From assembly GCA_019117105.1 (NCBI GenBank), contig DXAH01000084.1, forward strand, positions 1 through 64,000: 64,000 bases of DNA, in the 5' to 3' direction. Numbering within the stretch: the stretch's first letter is position 1; each line of letters starts with the position of its first letter. Shown here in pieces: positions 49,754 to 58,801 of the stretch. The position numbers were made by a program, and so were the translations under genes. Under the pieces are notes generated by a model. That model was not told the origin of the DNA, made no database searches, and saw only the letters and a list, made by a program, of their open reading frames with translations. This stretch comes from Duodenibacillus intestinigallinarum. Its GTDB lineage: Bacteria; Pseudomonadota; Gammaproteobacteria; Burkholderiales; Burkholderiaceae_F.

Positions 49754-50485
49754 TCAGAAACAAGCCCACTTCAGAGCCTCGGTGTTGCGCCGCAGCGCCT
49801 GCAGCTGCTCAATCGTGCCGATGTTGTCCCAGAACCCCTCAAAGACTTCGGCGCGCATACGCCCCTTGTCGGCAAAGTCCCACATCCAAGGGAAAAGTTT
49901 GCACCACACGGGCTTCAACCCATCGAAGATCTTGGGATTGACCACCATGATGCAGCCGTAACTGTGTCCGCGCGGCGGTTCTCCACGCAAAACGCTGCCA
50001 TCGGCATAGACAGTCAGGTCACCCTGACTGTTGAAGTTTGGATTGGGTACGGCCACCAGAAAGACATCGTAATCGCCCGCTTCAATTTCTCGAGCGCGCG
50101 CAAAAAGACGTGAAAAGTCATAGTTGTGCACCACATCTCCGGCCACGATCACCACAGGCGACATGTCTCGCCCTTCGTCAGTAAGCAGCGGCAGCGCACG
50201 GACGATGCCTCCGAGACTTTCAAGCGACTGATCGTGCGTCCTGGCCTCGCGAGACAATTCCAGATGCAGGCCGCGGGCTGCAAGCTCCTGGGGCAACGCC
50301 TCAAACGTCTCGGGCAAATGCGCCGTGTTCATCACGATGTCCGTGATGCCGGCGCGCTTGAGTCCGGCAAGCGTCCAGTCACACAGGCGCACGCCGTCGG
50401 CCACCTGCAGCAGTGGCTTTGGAGTCGTATCGGTCAAAGGCCGCAGCCGAGAGCCTCGGCCGGCGGCAAGCACCATCGCGCGCAT
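49754..50485 (-). CDS. murU: N-acetylmuramate 1-phosphate uridylyltransferase
   Basis: 243 residues from the ATG at 50485. The nucleotidyltransferase signature MVLAAGRGSRLRPLTDTTPKPLL begins at residue 3; GDVVHNYDFSRLF holds the metal-binding Asp. MurU turns MurNAc-1-phosphate into UDP-MurNAc in the cell-wall recycling route described in Pseudomonas. The adjacent upstream gene encodes the kinase AmgK (20 bases apart), the conserved pair, which supports this over generic sugar nucleotidyltransferase. The C-terminal FWDNIGTIEQLQAL is typical. Confidence 0.9.
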   Translation of the reverse strand: MRAMVLAAGRGSRLRPLTDTTPKPLLQVADGVRLCDWTLAGLKRAGITDIVMNTAHLPETFEALPQELAARGLHLELSREARTHDQSLESLGGIVRALPLLTDEGRDMSPVVIVAGDVVHNYDFSRLFARAREIEAGDYDVFLVAVPNPNFNSQGDLTVYADGSVLRGEPPRGHSYGCIMVVNPKIFDGLKPVWCKLFPWMWDFADKGRMRAEVFEGFWDNIGTIEQLQALRRNTEALKWACF

Positions 50486-50505
50486 CGGTAGAGTCTCCGT
50501 CTTTT

Positions 50506-51522
50506 TCAGTATGTCCAACCGACCTTGGTCTTTTGCTCTTCGAACTGATCCAGCAGCCAGTTGATGGGCTTGAGTTCGTTATAGCGGTTGGCCGTTTCGC
50601 GCACATAGTGCAGGAAGCGCGGCGTGTCCTCAAGGTACTTCGGACGGCCGTCGCGGTAGTTGATGCGGGCAAAGATGCCGAGCACCTTGAGGTGACGCTG
50701 TATGCCCATCCATTCGACTTCACGCCAGAATTCACCGAAGTCCTGCGGCACGGGAATGCCGGCCTTGCGTGCCTTGTCCCAATAGCGGATCGTGATGTCG
50801 AGAACAAAGCTTTCGCCCCAACTGATGAAAGCGTCACGCATAAGGCTAGCGATGTCGTAAGTGACGGGACCGTAAAGCGCATCCTGGAAGTCGAGCACGC
50901 CCGGCATCGGGTCGGAAACCATCAGGTTGCGGGGCATAAAGTCGCGATGCACGAAGACCTTGGGCTGTGCCAGACACGAGGCAATGATCTTCTCGTAGAC
51001 ACCCTCAATGATTTCGCTTTGATTTTCGGTAAGCGTGTAGCCGCGATGACGGCCCACGTACCATTCCGGGAAAAGATCGATTTCGCGACGCAGCACGGCA
51101 TAGTCATACTCGGGCAACACGCCGGGCTTGGATGCCGCCTGCCACTTCACAAGCGCGTCGGTAGCCGCATCCATCAAGCGAGCCGCGTTATCTTCGTTGA
51201 GAACATCAAGATAGGTCTGACGCCCCAAATCGCTCATCAGAATGAAGCCCTGCTCGGCATCGCTTGCGAGAATCTCAGGCACGTTCAAGCCCGCATTCTT
51301 CATGAGCGCATCAACCTTGAGAAACGAATCGATCGGTTCTTTTTCGGGCGGCGCATCCATCACGATATAAGTGGCCCCCTCGCCCTGTACGCGGAAGTAG
51401 CGACGGAAACTCGCATCGGCGCTTGCCGGCGTCACGGTTGTCAGATCAAGTCCGGTCACAGCCGTCTGGCCTTCAAGCCAACGGCTGAGAGCCTCCAGGC
51501 GTTCGTCCTGCGCAGTCAGCAT
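50506..51522 (-). CDS. amgK: Anomeric MurNAc/GlcNAc kinase
   Basis: 338 residues from the ATG at 51522, with AAGGA before it; a longer frame extends upstream but lacks the fold. It is an aminoglycoside-phosphotransferase-like kinase with ASADASFRRYFRV (phosphate loop), the catalytic VFVHRDFMPRNLMV (HxDxxxxN) and GVLDFQDALYGPVTYDIASL (metal Asp). AmgK phosphorylates MurNAc or GlcNAc at C1. Paired with murU; divergent from lptD, the usual betaproteobacterial and pseudomonad arrangement. With MltA this gives a route to recycle murein sugars. Confidence 0.92.
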   Translation of the reverse strand: MLTAQDERLEALSRWLEGQTAVTGLDLTTVTPASADASFRRYFRVQGEGATYIVMDAPPEKEPIDSFLKVDALMKNAGLNVPEILASDAEQGFILMSDLGRQTYLDVLNEDNAARLMDAATDALVKWQAASKPGVLPEYDYAVLRREIDLFPEWYVGRHRGYTLTENQSEIIEGVYEKIIASCLAQPKVFVHRDFMPRNLMVSDPMPGVLDFQDALYGPVTYDIASLMRDAFISWGESFVLDITIRYWDKARKAGIPVPQDFGEFWREVEWMGIQRHLKVLGIFARINYRDGRPKYLEDTPRFLHYVRETANRYNELKPINWLLDQFEEQKTKVGWTY

Positions 51523-51733
51523 CACTCTTATCCTTACAAAAGCGGTCACGGAAAACTTGTGAGGCGGATTATGGCCGAAAAGGCGCAGAACTGCTCTGAA
51601 AAGAAGCCGCTCGGACCGCAACATTGGCTATCCCAGCGGCTCCAAGTGTCAAATCGGCGTCAAAAGAAGAGAAAAATTGCGCCTTTTTCGCACTGCTCGG
51701 CCATTTGAGCCTCGGTTGCAACACGTCTCTCTC

Positions 51734-51739
51734 TATAAT
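51734..51739 (+). promoter_or_regulatory. -10 box of the lptD-surA operon
   Basis: Perfect TATAAT 31 bases before the lptD ATG. No consensus -35 is present at the right distance (TTGCAA at 51716 is too close, TTGAGC at 51705 too far). It supports the ATG at 51770 because the in-frame TTG at 51677 would be upstream of the transcript start. Confidence 0.55.
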
Positions 51740-51769
51740 CCGAACACCAAACAGCGAACTGTATTGAAA

Positions 51770-54130
51770 ATGCCCCGGAACTCACAGCCGCAACTGCTCC
51801 CTCTGGTCGCCGCCGTGACGGCCGCGCTTTGTGCGCAGGTCGCGCACGCGCGCGCCCCTGCAACGGAGTGGCTTAACATTGCCAACGCCGAAGTGCGCAC
51901 CCCGCCGCATACACCTTCCCAATCGGCCGCCCCTCAGTCGCCAGCGCAAAACGATGCGCAAGCCGCTTATCTGGATCAATGGACCGGAACGCTCGCCGAT
52001 CCCGGCGCGAAGCCGGAAGATGCCCCCGCCATTGGCTACGCCTACACGATCGAAGGGTCTCCGGAAACGGAACTCACAATGACAGGCGACGCCGAGCTGC
52101 GCCGCGCCGGAACCGTCATCAAGGGTGAGACGATCGTCTATACGCAACAGACCGGGGAAGTGCAGGTCAAAGGCGACGCGCAGGTTTCGCGCGCAGGCGT
52201 TGAACTCAACGCACCTGAAGCAACCTATCAGCTCGACGACGGCACAGGCGAAGCCGAAAACGTCGACTACGAATACAAGCCGCGCGGCCTTCGCGGCAAA
52301 GCCCGCTGCATGCGCTTTGCCTCGGCCGACGTAACCGAACTCAAGGACGTGCTGCTTACGAGTTGCGAAGGCGACAACCCGGCCTGGTGGGTTGAGATGG
52401 ACGAGTTGACGCTTGATGAATACGAGCAGTCGGGCACCGGCACTGGCGCCGTTCTCAAGCTCGGCGGCATGCCCGTCCTGGGGTCGCCCTGGTTTACGTT
52501 CCCGTTGTCGGCCGAGCGCAAGTCGGGCTTTCTCTCGCCTGTGTTCGGCATGAGCTCTTCGCGCGGCATTGATATTTCGGTGCCCTACTACTTTAACATC
52601 GCGCCGAATTACGACTATACGCTCACGCCGCAGATCATCACCAAACGCGGCATGATGATCGGCAACGAATTCCGCTTCCTCACCAAGCATCTTGAGGGCG
52701 AAATTTCCGGCGAATACATGCCGCACGACAGCGACTACGGTGACAAGCGCTACAGCTTGCATGCCAATATTCGCGGCAGCTGGAACAACTTCGGCTACGG
52801 CATCAACTACAACCGCGTGTCCGACGACGACTACTTCGACGACTTTTCGACGAGTCTGCGCGACAACACGGATGACATCCTGCCGCAGGACTACTGGCTG
52901 AACTACACGTCGACCTACTGGAACGCCGCCGTCCGCGTCACGAAGAACCAGACGATCAACGATACCGACAAGCCCTATGAGCGCGAGCCCCAGTTCTCCT
53001 GGAATGCGTTTGTGGCCGACGCCGCCGGTTTTGAACTCACCACGCACTTGGAAGCCACGCGCTTCGTGCACCCGACCGAAATTGACGGCGATCGCTTCGT
53101 TTTCCATCAGCAGATCGCTTATCCGATTCGAGGCGCAGGGTGGTTCGTTACGCCCAAGGCACAGTTGATCAGTACCAAGTACGACCTTGATCACGACAGC
53201 TCCGATCGCTATACGGACTCGTCACCGGGCTACACCGTGCCGATGTTCTCGATCGACTCGGGCCTTACGTTTGAGCGCGACATCAATGTGGCCAACCGTG
53301 ATGTACTCCAGACGCTAGAGCCGCGCATCTTCTACAGCTACACGCCGTATCGCGACCAAAGCCAGATCCCGCTCTTTGACTCGAGCGTTGCCGATCTGAA
53401 CTTTGCTCAGCTCTACAGCGAAAATACCTGGGCCGGTTACGATCGCATCGCCGAAACCAATCAGGTGACGGCAAGCGTCACGAGCCGCTTCATCGACGCC
53501 GACAGCGGTCTGGAATGGCTACAGGCCTCGATCGGTCAGCGCTACTACTTCAACGATCGCACGGTCAATAGCGAAGGCGAACGCATCTCGATGGAAAACC
53601 AAAAGAGCGACTTTCTTGCAAGCATCGGCGCGCGCCTGACACGCACCATCTCTGCTTCGCTCTTCGGTCAGTGGTCCTGGGAGCGCTCGAGCTTTAAGAA
53701 GGCTGTCGCGGGCGTTCGTTGGCAACCCAAGCCTCAGAGCGTGATCGGCCTCTATTACCGCTACAACTGGCAGGAGGACCGCAACAGCAAAGACTACATC
53801 GATCAAATCGACCTTGCTTTGCAGTGGCCCTTGTCCGACAAGGTCTACGCCTTGTTACGCCAGAACTATTCGCTCTACGACCATAAATTCATTGAAAGTC
53901 TTGCCGGCGTCGAATATCACGCGGGTTGCTGGACGCTGCGCGCTGTTGCACAACGTTACACTCGCGATGAAGACAAGAATGATGAAACGAACTTCTTCTT
54001 GCAGTTAGAATTGACCGGTCTGGGCGCAGTCGGGTCGAGTCCGCTCTCCGAACTGCAACGCAGCATCCCGGGCTATCAAACCCGCAGCCCCGTGCCCACC
54101 TCCATCGGTACCTATGACTACTACCAATAA
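51770..54130 (+). CDS. lptD: LPS-assembly protein LptD
   Basis: 786 residues. Outer-membrane beta-barrel that inserts LPS with LptE. A signal peptide (about 1-28, ending AHARA) precedes an OstA-type beta-jellyroll (about 90-200: TMTGDAELRRAGTVIKGE, VQVKGDAQVSRAG) and the barrel (KSGFLSPVFGMSSSRGIDISVPYYFNIAPNYDYTL in part). Cysteines in the mature part are in ARCMRF, TSCEGD and one in HAGCWTLR near the end, where E. coli has a CC pair; the E. coli N-terminal Cys31 has no clear counterpart. It heads lptD-surA-pdxA-rsmA, and overlaps surA by 17 bases. Confidence 0.95.
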   Translation: MPRNSQPQLLPLVAAVTAALCAQVAHARAPATEWLNIANAEVRTPPHTPSQSAAPQSPAQNDAQAAYLDQWTGTLADPGAKPEDAPAIGYAYTIEGSPETELTMTGDAELRRAGTVIKGETIVYTQQTGEVQVKGDAQVSRAGVELNAPEATYQLDDGTGEAENVDYEYKPRGLRGKARCMRFASADVTELKDVLLTSCEGDNPAWWVEMDELTLDEYEQSGTGTGAVLKLGGMPVLGSPWFTFPLSAERKSGFLSPVFGMSSSRGIDISVPYYFNIAPNYDYTLTPQIITKRGMMIGNEFRFLTKHLEGEISGEYMPHDSDYGDKRYSLHANIRGSWNNFGYGINYNRVSDDDYFDDFSTSLRDNTDDILPQDYWLNYTSTYWNAAVRVTKNQTINDTDKPYEREPQFSWNAFVADAAGFELTTHLEATRFVHPTEIDGDRFVFHQQIAYPIRGAGWFVTPKAQLISTKYDLDHDSSDRYTDSSPGYTVPMFSIDSGLTFERDINVANRDVLQTLEPRIFYSYTPYRDQSQIPLFDSSVADLNFAQLYSENTWAGYDRIAETNQVTASVTSRFIDADSGLEWLQASIGQRYYFNDRTVNSEGERISMENQKSDFLASIGARLTRTISASLFGQWSWERSSFKKAVAGVRWQPKPQSVIGLYYRYNWQEDRNSKDYIDQIDLALQWPLSDKVYALLRQNYSLYDHKFIESLAGVEYHAGCWTLRAVAQRYTRDEDKNDETNFFLQLELTGLGAVGSSPLSELQRSIPGYQTRSPVPTSIGTYDYYQ

Positions 54131-55526
54131 AAGAATCACTTTGACGGCAGCCGTCCTCGTTCTGGCCGCGCTGCCCGCTTTTGCTCAACAGAGCAGTCAA
54201 ATTCGCGAAACGACGGCCGAAGAGCCGCAGCCGGTTGCCGCTGCCGAAGGCCAGGCTCTGACCGAACAACAGACCGGTGCGTCCAAGTTCGCCGACCGCA
54301 TCGCCGCCGTCGTCAATAACGACGTCATCACGGAATACGAACTGCAAAACCGTGTGCGTCAGGCCGCCATCAACCTGCGTCAGCAAAACATCAATCTGCC
54401 CCCGATGCAGGAACTGCGCCGTCAGGTGCTTGAGCGCATGATCACCGAAAAGGCCACCGAGCAGCGAGCCAAGGAACTGGGCATTCGCGTCGATGAGCAA
54501 ATGGTGAGCGCCTCGATCGAACAGATCGCGCGCAACAACAAGATGACCGTCGACGAACTGCGCGAGCGTCTTCGCGCCGACGATGTGAGCTTCGGCGCGT
54601 TCCGCGCGCAGGTGCGCGACGAAATCACGGCGCAACGTTTGCGCGAACGAGAAGTCGACAGCAAGATCACGATTCCGGAAAGTGAAGTCGATGCGTTCCT
54701 TGCCGAACAAACGGGCTTTACAACCAATGACACGCAGGAATACCACGTGCGTCACATTCTGCTGCCGATCCCGCCGGGCGCTTCCGACTCTGAAGCGCGC
54801 GATGTTGAACGTGAAGCAGAAGCTCTGGTTGAACGCGTCCGCAACGGAGAGGACTTCAGTTCGCTGGCTGCAGCCAACTCCAAGGCCGAAGACGCTCTGT
54901 CGGGCGGTGATCTGGGATGGCGCGATGCCTCTCGTCTGCCAACCATTTTCTGGAAGGCCATTGAAAACAACCGCACGCAGCGCAACTTCATCACGACGGT
55001 GCGCTCTTCGGGTGCCGTTCACATCGTTTTCCTCGAAGACAGTCGCGACGGCGTCAAGGCCAAGCTCGCCGGCACGCCCATCGAGCAGACCCACGTGCGC
55101 CACATCCTGATGTTCGTCTCCGACCTCACGCCGGAAGACCAGGTGCTCACGCGCTTGAACGACATTCGCCACCGCATCACCACGGGTGAAGCAGACTTTG
55201 CCACACTCGCTCGTCTGAATTCCGTTGACAACTCCGCCACCCGCGGCGGCGACATCGGCTGGGTGAGCCCGGGCGATACAGTGCCGGAATTCGAAACGGT
55301 GATGAATCGTCTGCAGCCCGGCGAAGTTTCCGAACCGGTGCGTACGCCCTACGGCTATCACCTGATTCAGGTGCTTGAACGCCGTACGGCGGAAGCCAAT
55401 GCCGAACGTAGCCGCATCAACGCCCGCAACCAATTGCGTGAAAAGAAGCTTGCCGAAGCTGTATACAACTGGCAGCGCGAGCTGCGCGACCGCGCCTACG
55501 TCGAAATCCGCACCAACGATTACTAA
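54114..55526 (+). CDS. surA: Periplasmic chaperone/peptidyl-prolyl isomerase SurA
   Basis: 470 residues. A signal peptide (about 1-24, ending AFAQ) leads to an N-terminal chaperone domain (about 60-210, AAVVNNDVITEYEL) and two parvulin domains (VRHILLPI... GGDLGW and VRHILMFV... GGDIGWVSPGDTVPEF), then the C-terminal helix. It escorts outer-membrane proteins such as LptD to the Bam complex. Translation is coupled to lptD through a 17-base overlap. A long hairpin with T-rich tail follows it. Confidence 0.96.
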   Translation: MTTTNKRITLTAAVLVLAALPAFAQQSSQIRETTAEEPQPVAAAEGQALTEQQTGASKFADRIAAVVNNDVITEYELQNRVRQAAINLRQQNINLPPMQELRRQVLERMITEKATEQRAKELGIRVDEQMVSASIEQIARNNKMTVDELRERLRADDVSFGAFRAQVRDEITAQRLREREVDSKITIPESEVDAFLAEQTGFTTNDTQEYHVRHILLPIPPGASDSEARDVEREAEALVERVRNGEDFSSLAAANSKAEDALSGGDLGWRDASRLPTIFWKAIENNRTQRNFITTVRSSGAVHIVFLEDSRDGVKAKLAGTPIEQTHVRHILMFVSDLTPEDQVLTRLNDIRHRITTGEADFATLARLNSVDNSATRGGDIGWVSPGDTVPEFETVMNRLQPGEVSEPVRTPYGYHLIQVLERRTAEANAERSRINARNQLREKKLAEAVYNWQRELRDRAYVEIRTNDY

Positions 55527-55556
55527 TTTTTCGGCGCTTTCAAGCGCCTGACAACC

Positions 55557-55618
55557 AAAACGCCTGCGGACTTCCGGCTGACACACAAGCCAGCAGAAAG
55601 CCACAGGCGTTTGCTTTT
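55557..55618 (+). terminator. Hairpin with U-rich tail between surA and pdxA
   Basis: AAACGCCTG (55558-55566) pairs with CAGGCGTTT (55604-55612), and the interior CTTCCGGCTG pairs loosely with CCAGCAGAAAG. TTTGCTTTT follows. The pdxA ATG lies 17 bases beyond, so this could be an attenuator or a terminator with a separate pdxA promoter. Confidence 0.65.
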
Positions 55619-55634
55619 GGTCCTCGGTTTGAGA

Positions 55635-56630
55635 ATGTCCTCCAGCATTGCGATCACTACCGGAGAGCCTGCGGGCATCGGTCCGGAAATCAGCGTCAAA
55701 GCGGTCTTTACCGGTCGCGTCAAGTCACCCGTCACGCTCATCGGCGACAAAAAGCTTTTGATCAAGACGTCCGAGAAACTGGGCTTTGGCTCCATCTTTC
55801 CGGACTGGGTGAAGTTCGAGCACGTGCCGCTTGCGCATCCTGCCGTGCCAGGGCAGCTTGACGTTGCCAACGCCCCCTACGTCGTCGAAACCCTGCGACG
55901 CGCCGCACAAGGCGCTCAGGACGGCACCTACAGCGCTGTGGTAACGGCTCCGGTGCAAAAAAGCATCATCATAGAAGCCGGCATTCCGTTTACGGGACAC
56001 ACCGAATTTTTCCAGCAGTTTGCAGGCGTTGACCGCGTGGTCATGATGCTCACATCGGGCACAAGCCAGCAGGCTCTGCGCGTGGCGCTGGTGACAACGC
56101 ACTTACCTCTGCAACAGATTCCCGCGGCCATCACCGACGAAGCGCTCGACAAGACGCTTGCGATTTGCGCACATGCGTTGCATCAGGACTTCGGCATTGA
56201 GCGTCCGCGCATCGCCGTCACGGGCCTAAACCCGCACGCGGGAGAATCCGGCCACATGGGCCGCGAAGAAATCGAACGCATTGCGCCTGCGATTGAACGC
56301 GCCAAGGCTACGGTTCATTCCGCCGAATTTTCAGGTCCGTGGCCGGCAGACACGATTTTCGTGCCGGCTCACTCCAAAAATTTCGACTGCATCGTGTGCA
56401 TGTACCATGACCAGGGACTGCCCGCTCTCAAGCGCGAGGGCTTCGGGCACGGCATCAACATCACGCTTGGGCTGCCTTGGGTACGCACATCGGTCGATCA
56501 CGGCACGGCACTGGACATTGCCGGCAGCGGCGAAGCTCACGAAGGAAGCCTTCTTGCCGCTCTTTCCATCGCACACCATATGGCGGAACGCCGCGAGAGA
56601 ATCCGCGAGCTGCAGCGCCTGCTCGGTTAA
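55635..56630 (+). CDS. pdxA: 4-hydroxythreonine-4-phosphate dehydrogenase
   Basis: 331 residues from the ATG at 55635, which starts at IAITTGEPAGIGPEI. PdxA oxidises 4-phospho-hydroxythreonine in pyridoxal phosphate synthesis. Metal-binding histidines lie in PFTGHTEFF, CMYHDQGLPALK and SVDHGTALDIAG; NPHAGESGHMGREE is also conserved. It is third in the conserved lptD-surA-pdxA-rsmA cluster. Confidence 0.96.
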   Translation: MSSSIAITTGEPAGIGPEISVKAVFTGRVKSPVTLIGDKKLLIKTSEKLGFGSIFPDWVKFEHVPLAHPAVPGQLDVANAPYVVETLRRAAQGAQDGTYSAVVTAPVQKSIIIEAGIPFTGHTEFFQQFAGVDRVVMMLTSGTSQQALRVALVTTHLPLQQIPAAITDEALDKTLAICAHALHQDFGIERPRIAVTGLNPHAGESGHMGREEIERIAPAIERAKATVHSAEFSGPWPADTIFVPAHSKNFDCIVCMYHDQGLPALKREGFGHGINITLGLPWVRTSVDHGTALDIAGSGEAHEGSLLAALSIAHHMAERRERIRELQRLLG

Positions 56631-56660
56631 CCTACAACACGACTTTCAGAGAACACATTT

Positions 56661-57488
56661 ATGGCCAGTGAAGGACTTCAGGGACATCGCGCACGCAAAC
56701 GCTTCGGGCAGAACTTTCTGCACGATCGCCATTGGATCGAGCGCATCGCCAAAGCCGTCAACGCCACTGAAGGCGACGACATCGTCGAAATCGGCCCGGG
56801 GCAGGCAGCATTGACCCGCGAATTGATTGCGGGTGCAGGCAAAGTGCGTGCCGTAGAAATCGACCGCGATCTCGCCGCATGGCTCAAGGAAACGTTCCCC
56901 GAGTCTCTGAGTCTGATCGAAGCCGACGCGCTCACGCTCGACTGGACGCAAGTGGCCAAAAACGACAACCTGCGCGTGGTCGGAAATCTTCCATACAACA
57001 TCTCTTCACCCCTGCTCTTCAAACTTCTTGAAGCCGCCGATCACGTCAAGGATCAGCACTTCATGCTGCAAAAGGAAGTGGTCGACCGCATGGTGGCCCA
57101 GCACGGCAGCAAAACCTACGGACGTCTGTCTGTGATGCTGCAGTGGCGCTATCGCATGCAAAAACTCTTTGACGTGCCGCCGGGCGCATTCAACCCGCCG
57201 CCGAAGGTAATGAGCTCGGTCGTGCGCATGATTCCCAAGGCCAAGGAAGAGGTGCCCTCCGTCGATTTTGAACTCTTCAGTTCAGTCGTCGCCAACGCCT
57301 TCTCGCAACGTCGCAAGACAATTCGCAATGCGCTCTCGGCACTTCTTTCGGCCGAAGAAATCGCCGCCTGCGACGTAGATCCGGGTGCGCGAGCCGAGGC
57401 GCTGCCGCTGGACGCATTTGTCCGCCTGGCGCAAAAGGCCGAAGCTCTCGGACGCAAAGCCGTCACACCCGGTACCACGGTCGACTAA
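56661..57488 (+). CDS. rsmA: 16S rRNA (A1518/A1519) dimethyltransferase KsgA
   Basis: 275 residues. RsmA dimethylates two adjacent adenosines near the 3' end of 16S rRNA late in 30S assembly. SAM-binding and catalytic motifs are RFGQNFLHD, VEIGPGQAALT, EIDRDLAAWL and NLPYNISSPLLF (NLPY). The C-terminal helical domain continues with AFSQRRKTIRNAL. It ends the lptD cluster and is followed by a very good terminator. Confidence 0.97.
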   Translation: MASEGLQGHRARKRFGQNFLHDRHWIERIAKAVNATEGDDIVEIGPGQAALTRELIAGAGKVRAVEIDRDLAAWLKETFPESLSLIEADALTLDWTQVAKNDNLRVVGNLPYNISSPLLFKLLEAADHVKDQHFMLQKEVVDRMVAQHGSKTYGRLSVMLQWRYRMQKLFDVPPGAFNPPPKVMSSVVRMIPKAKEEVPSVDFELFSSVVANAFSQRRKTIRNALSALLSAEEIAACDVDPGARAEALPLDAFVRLAQKAEALGRKAVTPGTTVD

Positions 57489-57507
57489 ATCGAGCGTGTG
57501 TTTCTGC

Positions 57508-57546
57508 AGAAGGTTTGTCGTATTACCGCGACAAGCCTTCTTTTTT
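57508..57546 (+). terminator. Terminator after rsmA
   Basis: AGAAGG-TTGTCG pairs with CGACAA-CCTTCT around TATTACCG, followed by a run of six T residues. Ends the lptD-surA-pdxA-rsmA cluster. Confidence 0.92.
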
Positions 57547-57599
57547 CTCGGCAGAATGTGGGCACTGTGTTCAATATTCACTCTGGAAGGATTCCCACT

Positions 57600-58727
57600 A
57601 TGGTTCACGTCAATCCGCCGTATCGCTGCGATGTCGTCGGCAGCTTTCTGCGTCCCAAAACCGTGGCGCAGGCCCGCGTCAAATTCTCCTGCGGTCAGAT
57701 CAGCAAGGAAGAACTCACAGCCATTGAAGACGCCGAAATCAAGAAGCTCATTGCCAAGGAACGTGAAAACGGCTTGAGCGCCGTCACCGATGGCGAGTTT
57801 CGCCGAGCATACTGGCATTTGGACTTTCTGGCGTCTCTCGGCGGTATTCGTCACGTCAAAGCCGAGGCCTGGTCGGTGCATTTCGAAGGTCATCAGCCCA
57901 AAGCCGAGACCATCGTGATTGCCGACAGAATCCGTTTTCCGGAAAACCATCCGTTTTTGGAGGCATTCGATCGTCTGAAGGCTCTGGCCGGCGATGCGCC
58001 CATCAAGTTCACAATTCCTTCGCCTTCGATGCTGCACCTGATTTGCTGCGTGCGCGAAGAAAACTATGAGGCCATTGATCTTTACAAGGGCAACGACGAC
58101 AAACTTTTTGCCGATATCGCCCAGACCTGGAAGGACGCCATGCTCGCGCTCTACGCCAAAGGCTGCCGTTATCTGCAGTTTGACGACACGAGTTGGGGCG
58201 AGTTTTGCTCGCAGGAAAAACGCTCCGCCTACGCCGCACGCGGCATCGATGTCGACACCGTCGGCCGCAAGTATGTCGCCTGCATCAACGAAATTCTTGA
58301 AGCCAAACCTGAAGATATGACCGTGACGATGCATATCTGCCGCGGCAACTTCCGCTCCACGTGGTTTAGCTCCGGCGGCTATGAGCCGGTGGCCGAAAAT
58401 CTCTTCGGCAACTGCCGCGTCGACGGTTTCTTCCTGGAATACGACACGGAACGCGCTGGCGGTTTTGAACCGTTGCGCTTCATCAAAGATCAGACGGTTG
58501 TACTCGGCTTGATCACGAGCAAATTCCCCGAACTTGAGGACAAGGAAGCCATCAAAGCTCGCATTCAGGAAGCTTCCAAATATGTACCGCTCGAACGCCT
58601 GTGCCTGTCTCCGCAGTGCGGCTTCTCGTCGACCGAAGAAGGCAACATCATGACCGAGGAGCAGCAATGGGCCAAGGTGCGCCTTGTGCGTGACATCGCC
58701 CGTGAGGTTTGGGCCGACGCGAGCTAA
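57600..58727 (+). CDS. MetE-like (cobalamin-independent) methionine synthase family protein, short form
   Basis: 375 residues, matching the stand-alone C-terminal catalytic half of MetE (YxjG/core-MetE type). Starts YRCDVVGSFLRP; zinc ligands are suggested by MHICRGN (His and Cys) and LSPQCGFSS (Cys), with FFLEYDTERAG contributing the Glu. ITSKFPELEDKE follows. Family members transfer a methyl group to homocysteine but short forms use diverse or unknown donors. GGAAGG lies ten bases before the ATG. Monocistronic between two terminators. Confidence 0.87.
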   Translation: MVHVNPPYRCDVVGSFLRPKTVAQARVKFSCGQISKEELTAIEDAEIKKLIAKERENGLSAVTDGEFRRAYWHLDFLASLGGIRHVKAEAWSVHFEGHQPKAETIVIADRIRFPENHPFLEAFDRLKALAGDAPIKFTIPSPSMLHLICCVREENYEAIDLYKGNDDKLFADIAQTWKDAMLALYAKGCRYLQFDDTSWGEFCSQEKRSAYAARGIDVDTVGRKYVACINEILEAKPEDMTVTMHICRGNFRSTWFSSGGYEPVAENLFGNCRVDGFFLEYDTERAGGFEPLRFIKDQTVVLGLITSKFPELEDKEAIKARIQEASKYVPLERLCLSPQCGFSSTEEGNIMTEEQQWAKVRLVRDIAREVWADAS

Positions 58728-58747
58728 AGACTATTGGTCTCAGACAA

Positions 58748-58791
58748 AAAACGCACGGTCATAAAAATGTGAGCGTGCGTTTTCTTTTTTT
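58748..58791. terminator. Bidirectional terminator between MetE-like and SGNH hydrolase genes
   Basis: AAAACGCACG (58748-58757) and CGTGCGTTTT (58774-58783) are perfectly complementary; CTTTTTTT follows on plus and an A-run precedes it, giving a T-run on minus. Serves the two convergent genes. Confidence 0.88.
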
Positions 58792-58801
58792 GTCAGCCGA
58801 A

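Noticed and set aside
53889..55604. Minus-strand open frame (571 codons) opposite surA
   Set aside because: Shadow of surA, which has a signal peptide and both parvulin domains; no motif on the reverse strand.
57282..58667. Minus-strand open frame (461 codons) opposite the MetE-like gene
   Set aside because: Antisense to a recognised enzyme and crosses a strong terminator.
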